Assembly (NCBI RefSeq): GCF_015645465.1
Contig: NZ_JADOEL010000012.1
Span: forward strand, 1 to 64,000
DNA: 64,000 nucleotides
Source: Herminiimonas contaminans
Lineage (GTDB): Bacteria; Pseudomonadota; Gammaproteobacteria; Burkholderiales; Burkholderiaceae_D
Direction: 5' to 3'
Part shown: in pieces, positions 1 through 8,642 of the stretch
Position numbering within the stretch: the stretch's first letter is position 1
How the letters are laid out: every line of letters starts with the position of its first letter
Translations under genes and position numbers: made by a program
The notes under the pieces: model-generated
Seen by the model: only the letters and a program-made list of their open reading frames with translations
The model's database searches: none
What the model was told of the DNA's origin: nothing

Positions 1-63
1 AAGCACTTGGTCAACAGCATCTCGTTTGAATGATTCGGGATAAGTACGTCTGGTCTTGGTCAT
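1..63 (-). CDS. IS3-family transposase OrfA, N-terminal fragment
   Basis: Only the first 21 codons are in the window. They read MTKTRRTYPESFKRDAVDQV followed by L, which is the typical start of the OrfA helix-turn-helix protein of IS3/IS911-type elements (the Y-P-E-x-F-K-x-x-A-V pattern). OrfA binds the IS ends and is normally joined to OrfB by frameshifting to give the active transposase. The rest lies to the left, so it cannot be judged whether the copy is intact. Confidence 0.7.
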   Translation of the reverse strand, partial: MTKTRRTYPESFKRDAVDQVL

Positions 64-122
64 AAACATAACTCCTGGGTGGCATTATCCACCTTAAGTT
101 AGTGTCCACCTAGACCGGGACA
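1..122 (-). mobile_element. IS3-family insertion sequence, one end only
   Basis: The element runs off the left edge of the window. Its terminal inverted repeat appears to end at about 122: read on the minus strand the end begins TGTCCCGGTCTAGGTGGACA. The transposase start codon lies 59 bp inside the tip, which is the usual spacing for an IS3-family left end. It abuts a truncated plasmid-type gene, so the IS probably inserted into or deleted part of that gene. The other end and any target-site duplication are outside the window. Confidence 0.7.
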
Positions 123-501
123 GACCAAACATCAGCATGCGCGTGAGGCACTAGAACATTACCGGCAATCAGTGAAAGAACAACGCGACCAGGATCAACG
201 TCGACATGAGCAACAGATCCAGCAGTTGCAGGCAGAGATGCGCAAACTGCAACAAAGTTTGGTAGTCAAGCAGGACGAGGTAACTCGCTTAAATCAAGAC
301 GGAGTTCGCCTAGTAGCAGACTTGTCACATGCTCGAAAATCAGCCTATGAACAACAGACTTATGGACGGCAACTAGAGCAAAAACTGGAAGCACTACCAG
401 TTATCCAGCAGCAGCACTATGCTCTTGTGAGTAAGCTAGAGGAGAAAGATCAGCGACTCAAGGAGCTCACGACTCAGATATCGCTGCCACCAGTCCGATA
501 G
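123..501 (+). pseudogene. KfrA-like plasmid DNA-binding protein, C-terminal remnant
   Basis: An open frame runs without a proper start from the IS tip to a TAG at 501. A GTG at 172 could be called as a start, but the frame and the protein character continue upstream to about 124. The sequence is a highly charged, Gln/Glu-rich coiled coil (about 125 residues), the signature of the C-terminal rod of KfrA-type plasmid proteins, whose DNA-binding N-terminus would normally come first. Here the N-terminus is missing because the IS end lies directly upstream. KfrA proteins are autoregulators and partition accessories on conjugative plasmids, so the fragment suggests a plasmid-derived or integrative element. 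Coiled coils are low-complexity, so the family call is moderate. Confidence 0.55.
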
Positions 502-526
502 TGCGTCTCACCTAAGCACATCTAGT

Positions 527-1579
527 CTAGTGCTTATGCCTGTGATGAATATCAGGGAAATGTTCGTGGCTGTGAGTTAATTCTTCGTGCTCATGCGGAT
601 GAACATGTGGCTCATTATCATCCCACGGAAAATTATGCTCATGTTGATGATGCGCGTCGTGGCGATGCGAATGTGCATGAGACAAAGGTAAATGGGTGTG
701 TTGATGGCCATGCGTTTCAGTTAAGTGCAACCAAATGCCCATTCCCATCAATGCTGAGGCAATCCAAAATACCGTACTAGGTGTTTCACCCAAAATTAAT
801 AACGAAACAACTGCACCTACAAACGGCGCAGCGGAAAAATAAGCCCCCGTCCGAGCCGTGCCGAGATGTCTAAGCGAAAGTACAAACATGACCAAGCTCA
901 AGCCGTAGCCACAAAATCCGACAAGGCCTGCGCTTGCTATGGATGTGATTGCTGGCACGGAGTAACCCAAAGCCAATGCAATCGATAGATTTACCGACCC
1001 AGCAACTAAACCTTTAATTCCGGCGATTTGTACTGCATCGCTTGCCGAGACTTTTCTGGTTAGATTATTGTCAATAGCCCAGCATAAGCAGGCTGCAACG
1101 ATAGCAAGAGCACCCCAGGGAATTTCCAATTCTGGACGCTCATCCCACGACAACAAAATGCCAGCGATCACGATTAATACCATGCCGGCGAAAATACGAC
1201 GATCGAAGTTCTCTTTGAAGACAAACCATGCCAGTAAGGCTGTCAGCACACCTTCAATATTCAGTAATAACGATGCAGACGATGCAGGAGTGAGCGTTAG
1301 ACCAATCATCAAAAGCACTGGACCAGCAATACCACCAGTCAAAATTGCTCCGCCCAGCCAAGGTAAATCAGACTTAGTAAGACGATCCCCTGAAGTCTTT
1401 TCCCCTCTTGAGAATAGGGAGCGCAAGGCGTACCAAGTGAGCAAACCAAGTCCACTTCCGAGATAAAGCAATCCCGCAAGCATGACTGGCGCCATCTGTC
1501 CGACAAGTATTTTGGAAAAAGGTGTACTAGCACCAAACAATGTGGCTGCCAACAGCGCGTAAACAACTCCTCTGTGCAT
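527..1579 (-). CDS. DMT/EamA-family exporter with histidine-rich C-terminus (CnrT-like)
   Basis: This inner-membrane protein of about 350 residues has roughly ten hydrophobic segments in two EamA repeats, the drug/metabolite transporter layout. The last 60 or so residues are a hydrophilic tail extremely rich in His with interspersed Asp/Glu, which probably binds divalent metal. The ATG at 1579 is preferred over a GTG at 1591 because a GGAG site lies just upstream of it. It follows cnrB- and cnrA-like genes on the same strand after a gap of about 125 bp. In Cupriavidus the cnr locus ends with cnrT, a DMT exporter for nickel, so nickel or cobalt export is the best guess. Substrate is inferred from context and the His tail only. 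Confidence 0.7.
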   Translation of the reverse strand: MHRGVVYALLAATLFGASTPFSKILVGQMAPVMLAGLLYLGSGLGLLTWYALRSLFSRGEKTSGDRLTKSDLPWLGGAILTGGIAGPVLLMIGLTLTPASSASLLLNIEGVLTALLAWFVFKENFDRRIFAGMVLIVIAGILLSWDERPELEIPWGALAIVAACLCWAIDNNLTRKVSASDAVQIAGIKGLVAGSVNLSIALALGYSVPAITSIASAGLVGFCGYGLSLVMFVLSLRHLGTARTGAYFSAAPFVGAVVSLLILGETPSTVFWIASALMGMGIWLHLTETHGHQHTHLPLSHAHSHRHDAHHQHEHNFPWDDNEPHVHPHEHEELTHSHEHFPDIHHRHKH

Positions 1580-1715
1580 TCTGTTCTCCACCTTACTACC
1601 TATTCCGCTACCTTATTTCATCACGGATGGTGACTGATAGCAATATCAGGCCGATACTTCAAAATTTGAGATAACCGGCGCTAGCGATCAGCTAGCACCA
1701 GTTTAATAAAAAACA

Positions 1716-3611
1716 CTATAGTGATTCGATTCGTGTTTCTAATTTCGCGCTATCATTGAAACGACGCCGACGCAGTACCAACCCTGTAATGGCAGGCAAA
1801 ACGAACAATGTCAAAATAGTGGAAGTAATCAGCCCACCAATAACCACAGTAGCTAGCGGTTTTTGTACCTCAGCACCGGTACCTGCGAGCACCAGCACGC
1901 CTAGCCCGGCATTGATAAATGGCCATGGACGAGCAACTGCTCGTCGCAACCAAGGCTCGTAGCGTGACTTAGTTACGGTGATGATTTTGACTTCCTTCTC
2001 TGAGACCGGTCCACTCATCAATACCGCGATCAAAGCTGGCACGAACGTAAGCGACAAAACGAAGGCAGAAACTAAAGCTAACATCAACGTTATGACCATC
2101 GGCGAAAACATCTTACCTTCCACACCTTGGAACGTTAGGCATGGCAAGAACACGAGAAATATCACTAACTGACCGTATATGGTGGGGCGCAGCATTTCAC
2201 GCGACGACGCGACCACTTCTTCAAGCCGCTCCTTCAGTACTAAGGTGCGCCCTTCCCGATGCTGTCGCTCTGCTAGCCGCCGTAGCGAATTTTCGACGAT
2301 GATGACCGCACCATCGATGATCAGGCCAAAATCCAACGCTCCCAAACTCATCAGGTTGCCGGAAATATGCAACGAGTTCATACCGATAGCACTCATCAAC
2401 AACGATAGCGGGATCACAAGCGCCGCAATCATCGCAGCTCGCCAATTACCTAGCAAAGCGAACAGGACGACGACGACCAATAGCGCGCCTTCAGTAAGAT
2501 TTTTTGCTACGGTGTTTATGGTCGCTCCCACTAGTTGTGAGCGGTCCAAGGTCGGCACCACGGCGATTCCTGCCGGAAGGATTCGACCAATCTCCTTGAG
2601 CTTGTCACCGACTGCAGCGGCCACAGTACGACTGTTTGCGCCTACCAGCATCAATGCGCTACCAACCACTGTTTCATAACCATCTCGGCTGGCCACGCCT
2701 GTACGCAATTCGCCCCCGATGTTGACTTTAGTAATTTGTCCGACCGTGATTGGCACGCCGTTGCGGGATGTGACCACAGCGCGAGTCAACTCGTCTTGAG
2801 TACGTACACGGCCATCAGCGCGCACCAGATATGATTCGCCCGACCGGCGAATATAATTGGCACCTACTGAAACGTTGGCTTCTTCAAGCGCAGTACCCAG
2901 CTCTGCAAATGAAATACCGTAAGCAGCCATCTTGGCAGGATCGGCTTCGACGACGTATTGCTTGACATAGCCACCCAACGAATCGACATCTGCCACTCCT
3001 GGCGTAGTGCGCAATTGCGGTCGCACAATCCAGTCCTGTACCGTACGCAGATACGCTTGTTTGGCCACGTTATCTCGCAGACGCTCTCCCTGTTCGGTAA
3101 GAAAACTGCCGTCGGACTGCCAGCCAGGCTTACCATCCTTGACCGGCGCTCCTTTTCCTTCTGGATGGGTGTACTCAACACTGTAATGAAACACTTCGCC
3201 TAAGCCGGTGGAAACAGGCCCCATTTGTGGTGTGACACCTTCAGGCAGATCTTGTCGTGCTCTTACCAATCGCTCTGTCACCTGCTGACGCATAAAGTAT
3301 AAGTTCGCGCTCTCCTTAAAGATCGCGGTGACTTGGCTGAAGCCGTTGCGTGAGATGGAGCGCACGTTTTCCACTCCGTCTAGCCCTGCTAGTGCCGTCT
3401 CAATAGGGAAAGTTACACGCTTTTCGATTTCGACCGGAGTCAAACTTGGGACCAGCGTGTTGATTTGTACCTGCTTATTCGTGATATCCGGCGTAACATC
3501 AATCGGCAACAAATTGAGTTGCCAAGCGCCAGCCATTGCGACAACCAGAGTGATGAATAGAACTAGCCAACGAGACCGAACCGAACTGGTAATGAGAGAT
3601 TCCATCATCAT
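1716..3611 (-). CDS. cnrA: CnrA/NccA-type heavy-metal RND pump, internally deleted
   Basis: The N-terminal 575 or so residues are a typical HME-RND pump subunit: a first transmembrane helix, the first periplasmic loop, then TM2-TM6 with the proton-relay helix motif DFGLIIDGAVIIVEN that marks the Zn/Co/Ni branch. At about residue 577 (near position 1880) the sequence jumps straight to the final helix region (GAEVQKPLATVVIGG) and the usual C-terminus. The total is 631 residues, whereas family members have about 1,050-1,075. The second periplasmic loop and most of TM7-TM11 are therefore missing, but the frame stays open. RND pumps need both halves, so the product is very likely inactive. The start overlaps the end of the cnrB-like gene by 4 bp. 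Similarity is closest to nickel/cobalt CnrA and NccA. Confidence 0.85.
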   Translation of the reverse strand: MMMESLITSSVRSRWLVLFITLVVAMAGAWQLNLLPIDVTPDITNKQVQINTLVPSLTPVEIEKRVTFPIETALAGLDGVENVRSISRNGFSQVTAIFKESANLYFMRQQVTERLVRARQDLPEGVTPQMGPVSTGLGEVFHYSVEYTHPEGKGAPVKDGKPGWQSDGSFLTEQGERLRDNVAKQAYLRTVQDWIVRPQLRTTPGVADVDSLGGYVKQYVVEADPAKMAAYGISFAELGTALEEANVSVGANYIRRSGESYLVRADGRVRTQDELTRAVVTSRNGVPITVGQITKVNIGGELRTGVASRDGYETVVGSALMLVGANSRTVAAAVGDKLKEIGRILPAGIAVVPTLDRSQLVGATINTVAKNLTEGALLVVVVLFALLGNWRAAMIAALVIPLSLLMSAIGMNSLHISGNLMSLGALDFGLIIDGAVIIVENSLRRLAERQHREGRTLVLKERLEEVVASSREMLRPTIYGQLVIFLVFLPCLTFQGVEGKMFSPMVITLMLALVSAFVLSLTFVPALIAVLMSGPVSEKEVKIITVTKSRYEPWLRRAVARPWPFINAGLGVLVLAGTGAEVQKPLATVVIGGLITSTILTLFVLPAITGLVLRRRRFNDSAKLETRIESL

Positions 3612-4798
3612 TCTTCCTTAGCACTCTTGATCATGTCAGCCTTCACTAGGAAAGCATTGCGAGTGGCGACCATTTCGCCGGCGCTAACACCAGAAATAAT
3701 CTGTGCCACACCGCCACTCCTTGTGCCAACAAGAACTGGCTGCACGCGAAAGCCCTCCTTCGTGCGCACGAACAGTACGTCATGTCCGTTAACGTTTTGC
3801 ACGGCATCCTCCGACACCACCAGGCCAGAAGCACCATTCTTGACATGAAGGCGCGCTTGCACGCCTTCGCCAACGATTAGTTCCCGTGTAGACGATGAAG
3901 GCGTCAGAACGACAATCGCGGTGCGCGTGCTACTACTGACTGTCGGCGTGACCGAGCGCACGGTAGCTTCAACAGAAGAACCGTTGGCAGCGAGAATTGT
4001 GGCATTGTCACCAGATGCGACACGTGTGACATCAGCAACAGGTAGTGAAGCTTCTATCAGTACTTTTCCATTTCCAGCAACGCGGAATAATTCCATCTGG
4101 GGCTGAACGAAGATGCCTAGCGTCACTGTCTGCGCTGTAATTTTGCCGCTGATGGGACTGACTACAGCGACCGACTTGCCGTCAGCGGTAACTTGCGCAG
4201 CTTTAGCCACGGAAGTCGCGCGAAGCGCCTCGCTCTCTGCAACAGTCAGAGCCGATTGTGCCGCCTCCATCTCTTGGCGCGGCGTCACACCTTGCTCGAA
4301 CAAACTATATTCGCGTGCATAGTTCTTGCGAGCTAGATCAACTCTGGCAATCGCCACATTACGATCAGCGTTCATGGCCGCCGCTTCGAGAGAACTGACC
4401 TGAGCCAAAGTTTCGCCAGCACGCACGGTGTCGCCTAACTGGCGACTAACCTGCGTCACATTGCCAGAAGCGCGCGCCATGATCACGGCCTCACTATTTG
4501 GTGCTGCTACTACAGTGCCAGCAGTAAGGATTTCTGCTTCCAAACCTCCACTTCCGATCGCCTCAACGGTAATTTTGGAAACGGACAGATATTCGGCAGG
4601 AATTTTGACCTCATCGCCACTGTCACTGGTAGCTGGTGGGGCAACAGGTGCAGACACGGTCTCTACATTACTTTGCGCAACAGTCGGCGCATCATGCTTG
4701 GCCAGCCAATTAGCAGTGCCAAATCCCAGAGCTGCGGTAACTGCTGTCAGACTAACGACAACCGGCCAGCCCAACTGCAAACGTTGTTGTTGCTTCAT
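3608..4798 (-). CDS. cnrB: CnrB/CzcB-type periplasmic adaptor of a metal RND efflux system
   Basis: This membrane-fusion protein of 396 residues has an N-terminal signal anchor (about residues 9-30), a lipoyl-like barrel half with SGNVTQVSRQLGDTVRAGET near residue 115, a helical hairpin around residues 140-200, and C-terminal beta-barrel domains. It would link the inner-membrane RND pump to an outer-membrane channel. A good GGAGAAG ribosome site precedes the ATG. It overlaps the pump gene by 4 bp, so the two are translationally coupled. The outer-membrane partner (cnrC) that should lie upstream is missing: chromosomal ccmB sequence begins only about 40 bp before the start codon. No promoter is evident in that short space. 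Confidence 0.85.
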   Translation of the reverse strand: MKQQQRLQLGWPVVVSLTAVTAALGFGTANWLAKHDAPTVAQSNVETVSAPVAPPATSDSGDEVKIPAEYLSVSKITVEAIGSGGLEAEILTAGTVVAAPNSEAVIMARASGNVTQVSRQLGDTVRAGETLAQVSSLEAAAMNADRNVAIARVDLARKNYAREYSLFEQGVTPRQEMEAAQSALTVAESEALRATSVAKAAQVTADGKSVAVVSPISGKITAQTVTLGIFVQPQMELFRVAGNGKVLIEASLPVADVTRVASGDNATILAANGSSVEATVRSVTPTVSSSTRTAIVVLTPSSSTRELIVGEGVQARLHVKNGASGLVVSEDAVQNVNGHDVLFVRTKEGFRVQPVLVGTRSGGVAQIISGVSAGEMVATRNAFLVKADMIKSAKEE

Positions 4799-4839
4799 GG
4801 TGCTTCTCCAAATACGTTACGGCCTTCGGCCAATGAGAG

Positions 4840-5323
4840 GGTGGCCGTGCTGATTTCTCTCCATCGCTTGTTCGAACACGATCTGGCAGACGGCAGCCTC
4901 GAGCAATGGCTACTGGTTCCGCGTACGCTGATCGGTCTGGTCGCAACCAAGATAGCCGCACATTGGCTGATTGCCTGTTTGCCGCTGATCCTGGTGGCAC
5001 CGTTGCTGGCTTTGCAATACGGGCTTTCCAACGACGCGACACTTTGTTTGCTCATCACCCTGCTGCTCGGCACGCCGACCCTGGCCTTGCTTGGCGCACT
5101 CGGTGCGGCGCTCACACTGGGCATGCGCGGCCAGGTCTTGCAGGCCTTGATCGTACTGCCTATGAGTATTCCGCCGCTGGTGTTTGCCTGCTCTGCAGTG
5201 TCCGCCAGTCAGCAAGGTTTACCGGCCGGGCCTGCGTTGAATTTGCTCGGTGCCTGCCTGTCGCTGGCGACTTTTCTTTGTCCATGGGCCACCGCTGCGG
5301 CCTTGCGCCTGGCATTGGAATGA
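4840..5323 (+). pseudogene. ccmB: CcmB, heme-exporter membrane subunit, N-terminally truncated
   Basis: From about 4845 the plus strand encodes VLISLHRLFEHDLADGSLEQ and the rest of CcmB to the TGA at 5323 (about 160 residues; family length about 220). CcmB is the membrane partner of the CcmA ATPase in the CcmABCD heme-handling complex of System I cytochrome c maturation. Roughly the first 60 residues, including the first transmembrane helix, are gone. The point of loss coincides with the end of the metal-resistance element. An ATG at 4673 happens to be in frame through element DNA, but the added residues are antisense to cnrB and unrelated to CcmB. ccmA is not seen upstream, where it would normally be. 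Confidence 0.85.
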
Positions 5324-5327
5324 TGAA

Positions 5328-6080
5328 ATGAATATTTCACCTGCCTCCCCTACCACTGCACCACATATCGCGCGTAACTGGCGTAGCCTCGCTTCGCCCC
5401 GCATCTTTTATCCATTTGCTGGCAAGCTCATCCCATGGTTTATCGCCATCGCCGTGATCACCTCCGTAGCTGGTTTATGGATAGGCTTCTTTGTTGCGCC
5501 AACGGATCATCAACAAGGTGAGGTCTACCGCATCATTTTCCTGCACGTGCCTGCAGCGTGGATGTCGATGTTTCTGTACTTGCTGGCTGCCACGCATGCA
5601 GGCATAGGCCTGGTATTCGGTACACGCCTGTCACCGTTAATGGCGCGTGCATTGGCACCGACCGGTGCGCTGTTCACCGTGATTGCACTATGGACCGGTG
5701 CAGCCTGGGGCAAGCCGACCTGGGGTGCATGGTGGGTGTGGGATGCACGCCTCACCTCAGAATTGATTTTGCTATTCCTTTACTTGGGTTACCTCGGATT
5801 GGTATCCGCGATCGAGGATCCACGCAGAGCCGATAATGCCGGTGCGATTGTGCTGTTAGCAGGTGTGGTCAACGTCCCCATTATCTATTTCTCGGTACAG
5901 TGGTGGAGTACGCTGCATCAGGGAGCAACCATACGGTTTGATGCAGCACCCAGCATGACTCAAGCGATGCTGGCTGCCATGCTGCTGATGGCCGTAGCCT
6001 GCTGGGCCTATAGCGTCGCCGTTGCACTGGCGCGGGTACGCTGCCTGATCACTGAGCGCGCTGCACTGGAGAGAACGTGA
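5328..6080 (+). CDS. ccmC: CcmC, heme-handling protein for cytochrome c maturation
   Basis: CcmC is a six-helix inner-membrane protein that presents heme on the periplasmic side and loads it onto CcmE. The 250 residues show the tryptophan-rich WWD signature (AAWGKPTWGAWWVWDARLTS, about residues 122-141) and the flanking heme-ligand histidines (His73 in FLHVPAAW, and a second one in WWSTLHQG). The ATG at 5328 is used because it immediately follows the ccmB stop. Upstream in-frame codons lie inside ccmB. It overlaps ccmD at ATGA. Heme loading onto CcmE depends on CcmC, so this part of the pathway could still work even though CcmB is broken. Confidence 0.95.
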   Translation: MNISPASPTTAPHIARNWRSLASPRIFYPFAGKLIPWFIAIAVITSVAGLWIGFFVAPTDHQQGEVYRIIFLHVPAAWMSMFLYLLAATHAGIGLVFGTRLSPLMARALAPTGALFTVIALWTGAAWGKPTWGAWWVWDARLTSELILLFLYLGYLGLVSAIEDPRRADNAGAIVLLAGVVNVPIIYFSVQWWSTLHQGATIRFDAAPSMTQAMLAAMLLMAVACWAYSVAVALARVRCLITERAALERT

Positions 6081-6205
6081 TGAACCATACTTTCTACCTG
6101 TCCCTAGCCTACGGTGTCGGCGCAGTGTTACTGCTGCTTGAAATCATTTTATTGCGTCGCCGTTACCGTCGTGCCCGCAAGTTGCAGCAAGGCGAGCAAG
6201 TATGA
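6080..6205 (+). CDS. ccmD: CcmD, small heme-exporter accessory protein
   Basis: A 41-residue protein with one transmembrane helix (about residues 5-25) followed by a basic tail (RRRYRRARK). This is the layout of CcmD, which is needed for release of holo-CcmE from CcmABC. The ATG overlaps the ccmC stop (ATGA), and the TGA overlaps the ccmE start in the same way, so it is translationally coupled on both sides. Identification rests on size, topology and operon position. Confidence 0.9.
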   Translation: MNHTFYLSLAYGVGAVLLLLEIILLRRRYRRARKLQQGEQV

Positions 6206-6648
6206 CACCACGCAAACGACGCCTTGCTTTCATTGCACTCGGGCTCGCTGCGGTATCGATCACGATTGCACTGGTACTCAATGCCTTGAATAGCAATGTG
6301 ATGTTTTTTTATAGCCCAAGCCAGATACAGGCTGGTGAAGCGCCGCGCCAGACCAGTTTCAGATTGGGTGGCCTGGTCGAAACCGGTTCCTTGCGCCGTG
6401 GTGCGGATGGGCTGGATGTGCATTTCGTTGTGACCGATGGTGCTTACAGTATTCCAGTTAGCTATCGTGGTTTGCTGCCGGATCTGTTCCGTGAAGGCAA
6501 AGGCGTGGTGGTCGCAGGCCACATGCATGATGGCACTGCATTCACCGCCACCGAAGTGCTGGCCAAGCACGACGAAAACTATATGCCGCCAGAAGCCGCC
6601 GCGGCCTTGAAGCAAGCACACGATGCCAAGGGAGTGAACCTGAAATGA
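6202..6648 (+). CDS. ccmE: CcmE, periplasmic heme chaperone
   Basis: CcmE binds heme covalently and hands it to the CcmF/H ligase. The 148-residue protein has an N-terminal signal anchor (residues 8-28) after a basic start, a compact beta-barrel (OB fold) domain, and the conserved heme-attachment motif [10 protein letters not shown] with His123 as the covalent ligand and Tyr127 as the axial ligand. Length and motif match the family well. It overlaps ccmD and ccmF by 4 bp on each side, in the tightly packed operon. Confidence 0.95.
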   Translation: MTPRKRRLAFIALGLAAVSITIALVLNALNSNVMFFYSPSQIQAGEAPRQTSFRLGGLVETGSLRRGADGLDVHFVVTDGAYSIPVSYRGLLPDLFREGKGVVVAGHMHDGTAFTATEVLAKHDENYMPPEAAAALKQAHDAKGVNLK

Positions 6649-8642
6649 TGCCGGAAACCGGTCTATTCGCACTGATACTGGCACTGCTGGTCGCCGTGGT
6701 GCAGGCCATCCTGCCGCTGGCTGGTGCGCACTGGGGCATCGCTTCATGGATGCGCGTTGCGCGTCCTGCAGCTGCTCTACAGTGTCTGCTGGTCTGGCTG
6801 GCACTGGCCATCCTGGCATATGCTTTTCTGACGAATGATTTTTCTGTCCTGTATGTCGCATCCAATTCGCATACCGACCTCCCAGCCATCTACCGCTTTA
6901 CTGCGGTATGGGGTGGCCATGAAGGTTCGATGTTGCTGTGGCAGGGATTGCTTTCAGCCTGGACGCTGGCGGTTGCTTTACGCAGCCGGCAATTACCGCA
7001 GGCATATGCCGCGCGTGTGCTTGGTGTCATGGGTGTGCTCAGTGTCGGTTTGCTGCTTTTCCTGCTGCTATTGTCCAATCCATTCGAACGCCTGATTCCG
7101 GTCGCGATCCAGGGTCGCGATCTCAATCCGCTGCTACAAGATCCCGGCATGGTGGTGCATCCGCCGCTGCTTTACATGGGCTATGTCGGCTTCTCGGTCG
7201 CATTTGCCTTCGCGATTGCGGCGCTGCTATCGGGCGAACTTAATGCTGCATGGGCACGCTGGTCGCGTCCCTGGACGCTGGCGGCATGGAGCTTTCTCAC
7301 GCTCGGCATCCTGCTGGGTAGCGGCTGGGCTTATTACGTTCTGGGCTGGGGCGGCTGGTGGTTTTGGGATCCGGTGGAAAATGCGTCCTTCATGCCCTGG
7401 CTAGTCGGTACTGCCCTCATCCATTCGCTGATTGTTACCGACCAGCGCGGTGCTTTCCGCAGCTGGACTGTGATGCTTGCGATTGCTGCTTTTTCGCTGA
7501 GTCTGCTGGGCACTTTCCTGGTTCGTTCCGGCGTGCTGACTTCGGTGCACGCCTTCGCCGTCGATCCGGGTCGCGGGCTTTACATCCTCTGCTTCATGGT
7601 GTTTGTGGTTGGTACTTCACTGCTGCTGTTCGCCTGGCGTGCGCCCCGTATCGGATTAGGCGGCTGGTTCTCTGTCCTCTCACGTGAATCACTGCTGCTG
7701 GTCAATAACGTGTTGTTCACTGCTGCAGCATTGGCGGTACTGACTGGCACACTTTATCCATTGCTGCTGGATGTGCTCGGCGGTGACAAGATCTCAGTCG
7801 GCCCACCCTACTTTGACGCTATTTTTGTTCCGTTGATGGTACCGGCGCTGATGCTGATGGGCGTAGGCCCGCTCGCGCGCTGGAAACGCAGCACCCTGCC
7901 CGACCTGAAACGACAGCTACGCTGGGCATTGGTCGCCAGTGGCATCAGCGCCTTATTGCTGGGCTTGCTGTTACCGGTCAGTGCGAGTGGCTGGACACCG
8001 ATGTCGGCTTTCGGATTATTGCTGGCAACCTGGTGTGTCTGCAGCACGCTGGCACATGCGTGGCAGCGCCTGAGGGGCAATGGCGGTAATGCACCGCGCG
8101 TCTCGCGGCAACCGCTTAGCTGGTGGGGCATGTTGGCCGCGCATTTGGGTATAGGCATATTCGTCTTTGGCGCGACGCTGGCGACCAGCTTTGAAGTAAA
8201 GCGCGAGTTGAGCCTGTCCATGCATCAGGATGTCAGCGTTGGTGGCTACGACTTCCGCTTCGACAAACTGGAATTGGTTGCAGGTCCCAACTATGATGCG
8301 CAACGTGCGTCCATCAGCGTACAGCGCGATGGCAAACTGGTCGGCGTGTTGCAGCCGGAGAAACGGCTGTATCGTGCGCAGAATATGCCACTCAGCCAGT
8401 CTGCCATCGATAGCGGGCTGACGCGCGATCTGTTCGTCGCGTTGGGTGATGCAGTGAATGAAAAAACCTGGACCCTGCGCATCCAGGTCAAGCCTTTCAT
8501 GAACTGGATCTGGGGCGGCTGCCTGCTGATGGCGCTCGGTGGTTTCCTGGCGCTGGCTGATCGTCGCTATCGTATCTACGCAGCGCGTCGCGCAAACCAG
8601 GCTACCGCCACCGCGCCGCTCAAAGCCGGAGGAATCGCCTGA
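6645..8642 (+). CDS. ccmF: CcmF, cytochrome c heme lyase core subunit
   Basis: CcmF is the large membrane protein that, with CcmH, attaches heme to the CXXCH motifs of apocytochromes c and probably reduces the heme. The 665-residue sequence is strongly hydrophobic with about 15 membrane spans. It contains the WWD heme-binding domain ([18 protein letters not shown], about residues 229-246) and conserved periplasmic histidines. Full length for the family (about 650). It overlaps ccmE by 4 bp and ccmG by 1 bp. Confidence 0.95.
   Translation: MMPETGLFALILALLVAVVQAILPLAGAHWGIASWMRVARPAAALQCLLVWLALAILAYAFLTNDFSVLYVASNSHTDLPAIYRFTAVWGGHEGSMLLWQGLLSAWTLAVALRSRQLPQAYAARVLGVMGVLSVGLLLFLLLLSNPFERLIPVAIQGRDLNPLLQDPGMVVHPPLLYMGYVGFSVAFAFAIAALLSGELNAAWARWSRPWTLAAWSFLTLGILLGSGWAYYVLGWGGWWFWDPVENASFMPWLVGTALIHSLIVTDQRGAFRSWTVMLAIAAFSLSLLGTFLVRSGVLTSVHAFAVDPGRGLYILCFMVFVVGTSLLLFAWRAPRIGLGGWFSVLSRESLLLVNNVLFTAAALAVLTGTLYPLLLDVLGGDKISVGPPYFDAIFVPLMVPALMLMGVGPLARWKRSTLPDLKRQLRWALVASGISALLLGLLLPVSASGWTPMSAFGLLLATWCVCSTLAHAWQRLRGNGGNAPRVSRQPLSWWGMLAAHLGIGIFVFGATLATSFEVKRELSLSMHQDVSVGGYDFRFDKLELVAGPNYDAQRASISVQRDGKLVGVLQPEKRLYRAQNMPLSQSAIDSGLTRDLFVALGDAVNEKTWTLRIQVKPFMNWIWGGCLLMALGGFLALADRRYRIYAARRANQATATAPLKAGGIA

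Larger units (their letters stand above)
1..4840. other. Remnant of a metal-resistance mobile element ending inside ccmB
   Basis: This interval holds an IS end, a plasmid-type gene fragment and a leftward nickel/cobalt efflux cluster. Its base composition looks more AT-rich than the following operon. It ends within about 40 bp upstream of the cnrB-like start, where sequence coding for the interior of CcmB begins abruptly. CnrC and the cnrYXH-type regulators that normally precede cnrB are absent. The exact right boundary, roughly 4836-4850, is inferred from where CcmB similarity starts. The left boundary lies outside the window. Confidence 0.65.

Noticed and set aside
4673-5323. A 216-codon open frame that could be called an intact ccmB starting at 4673
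   Set aside because: The first 55 or so codons are antisense to the cnrB-like gene and unlike any CcmB N-terminus; the in-frame join is fortuitous, so ccmB is treated as truncated.
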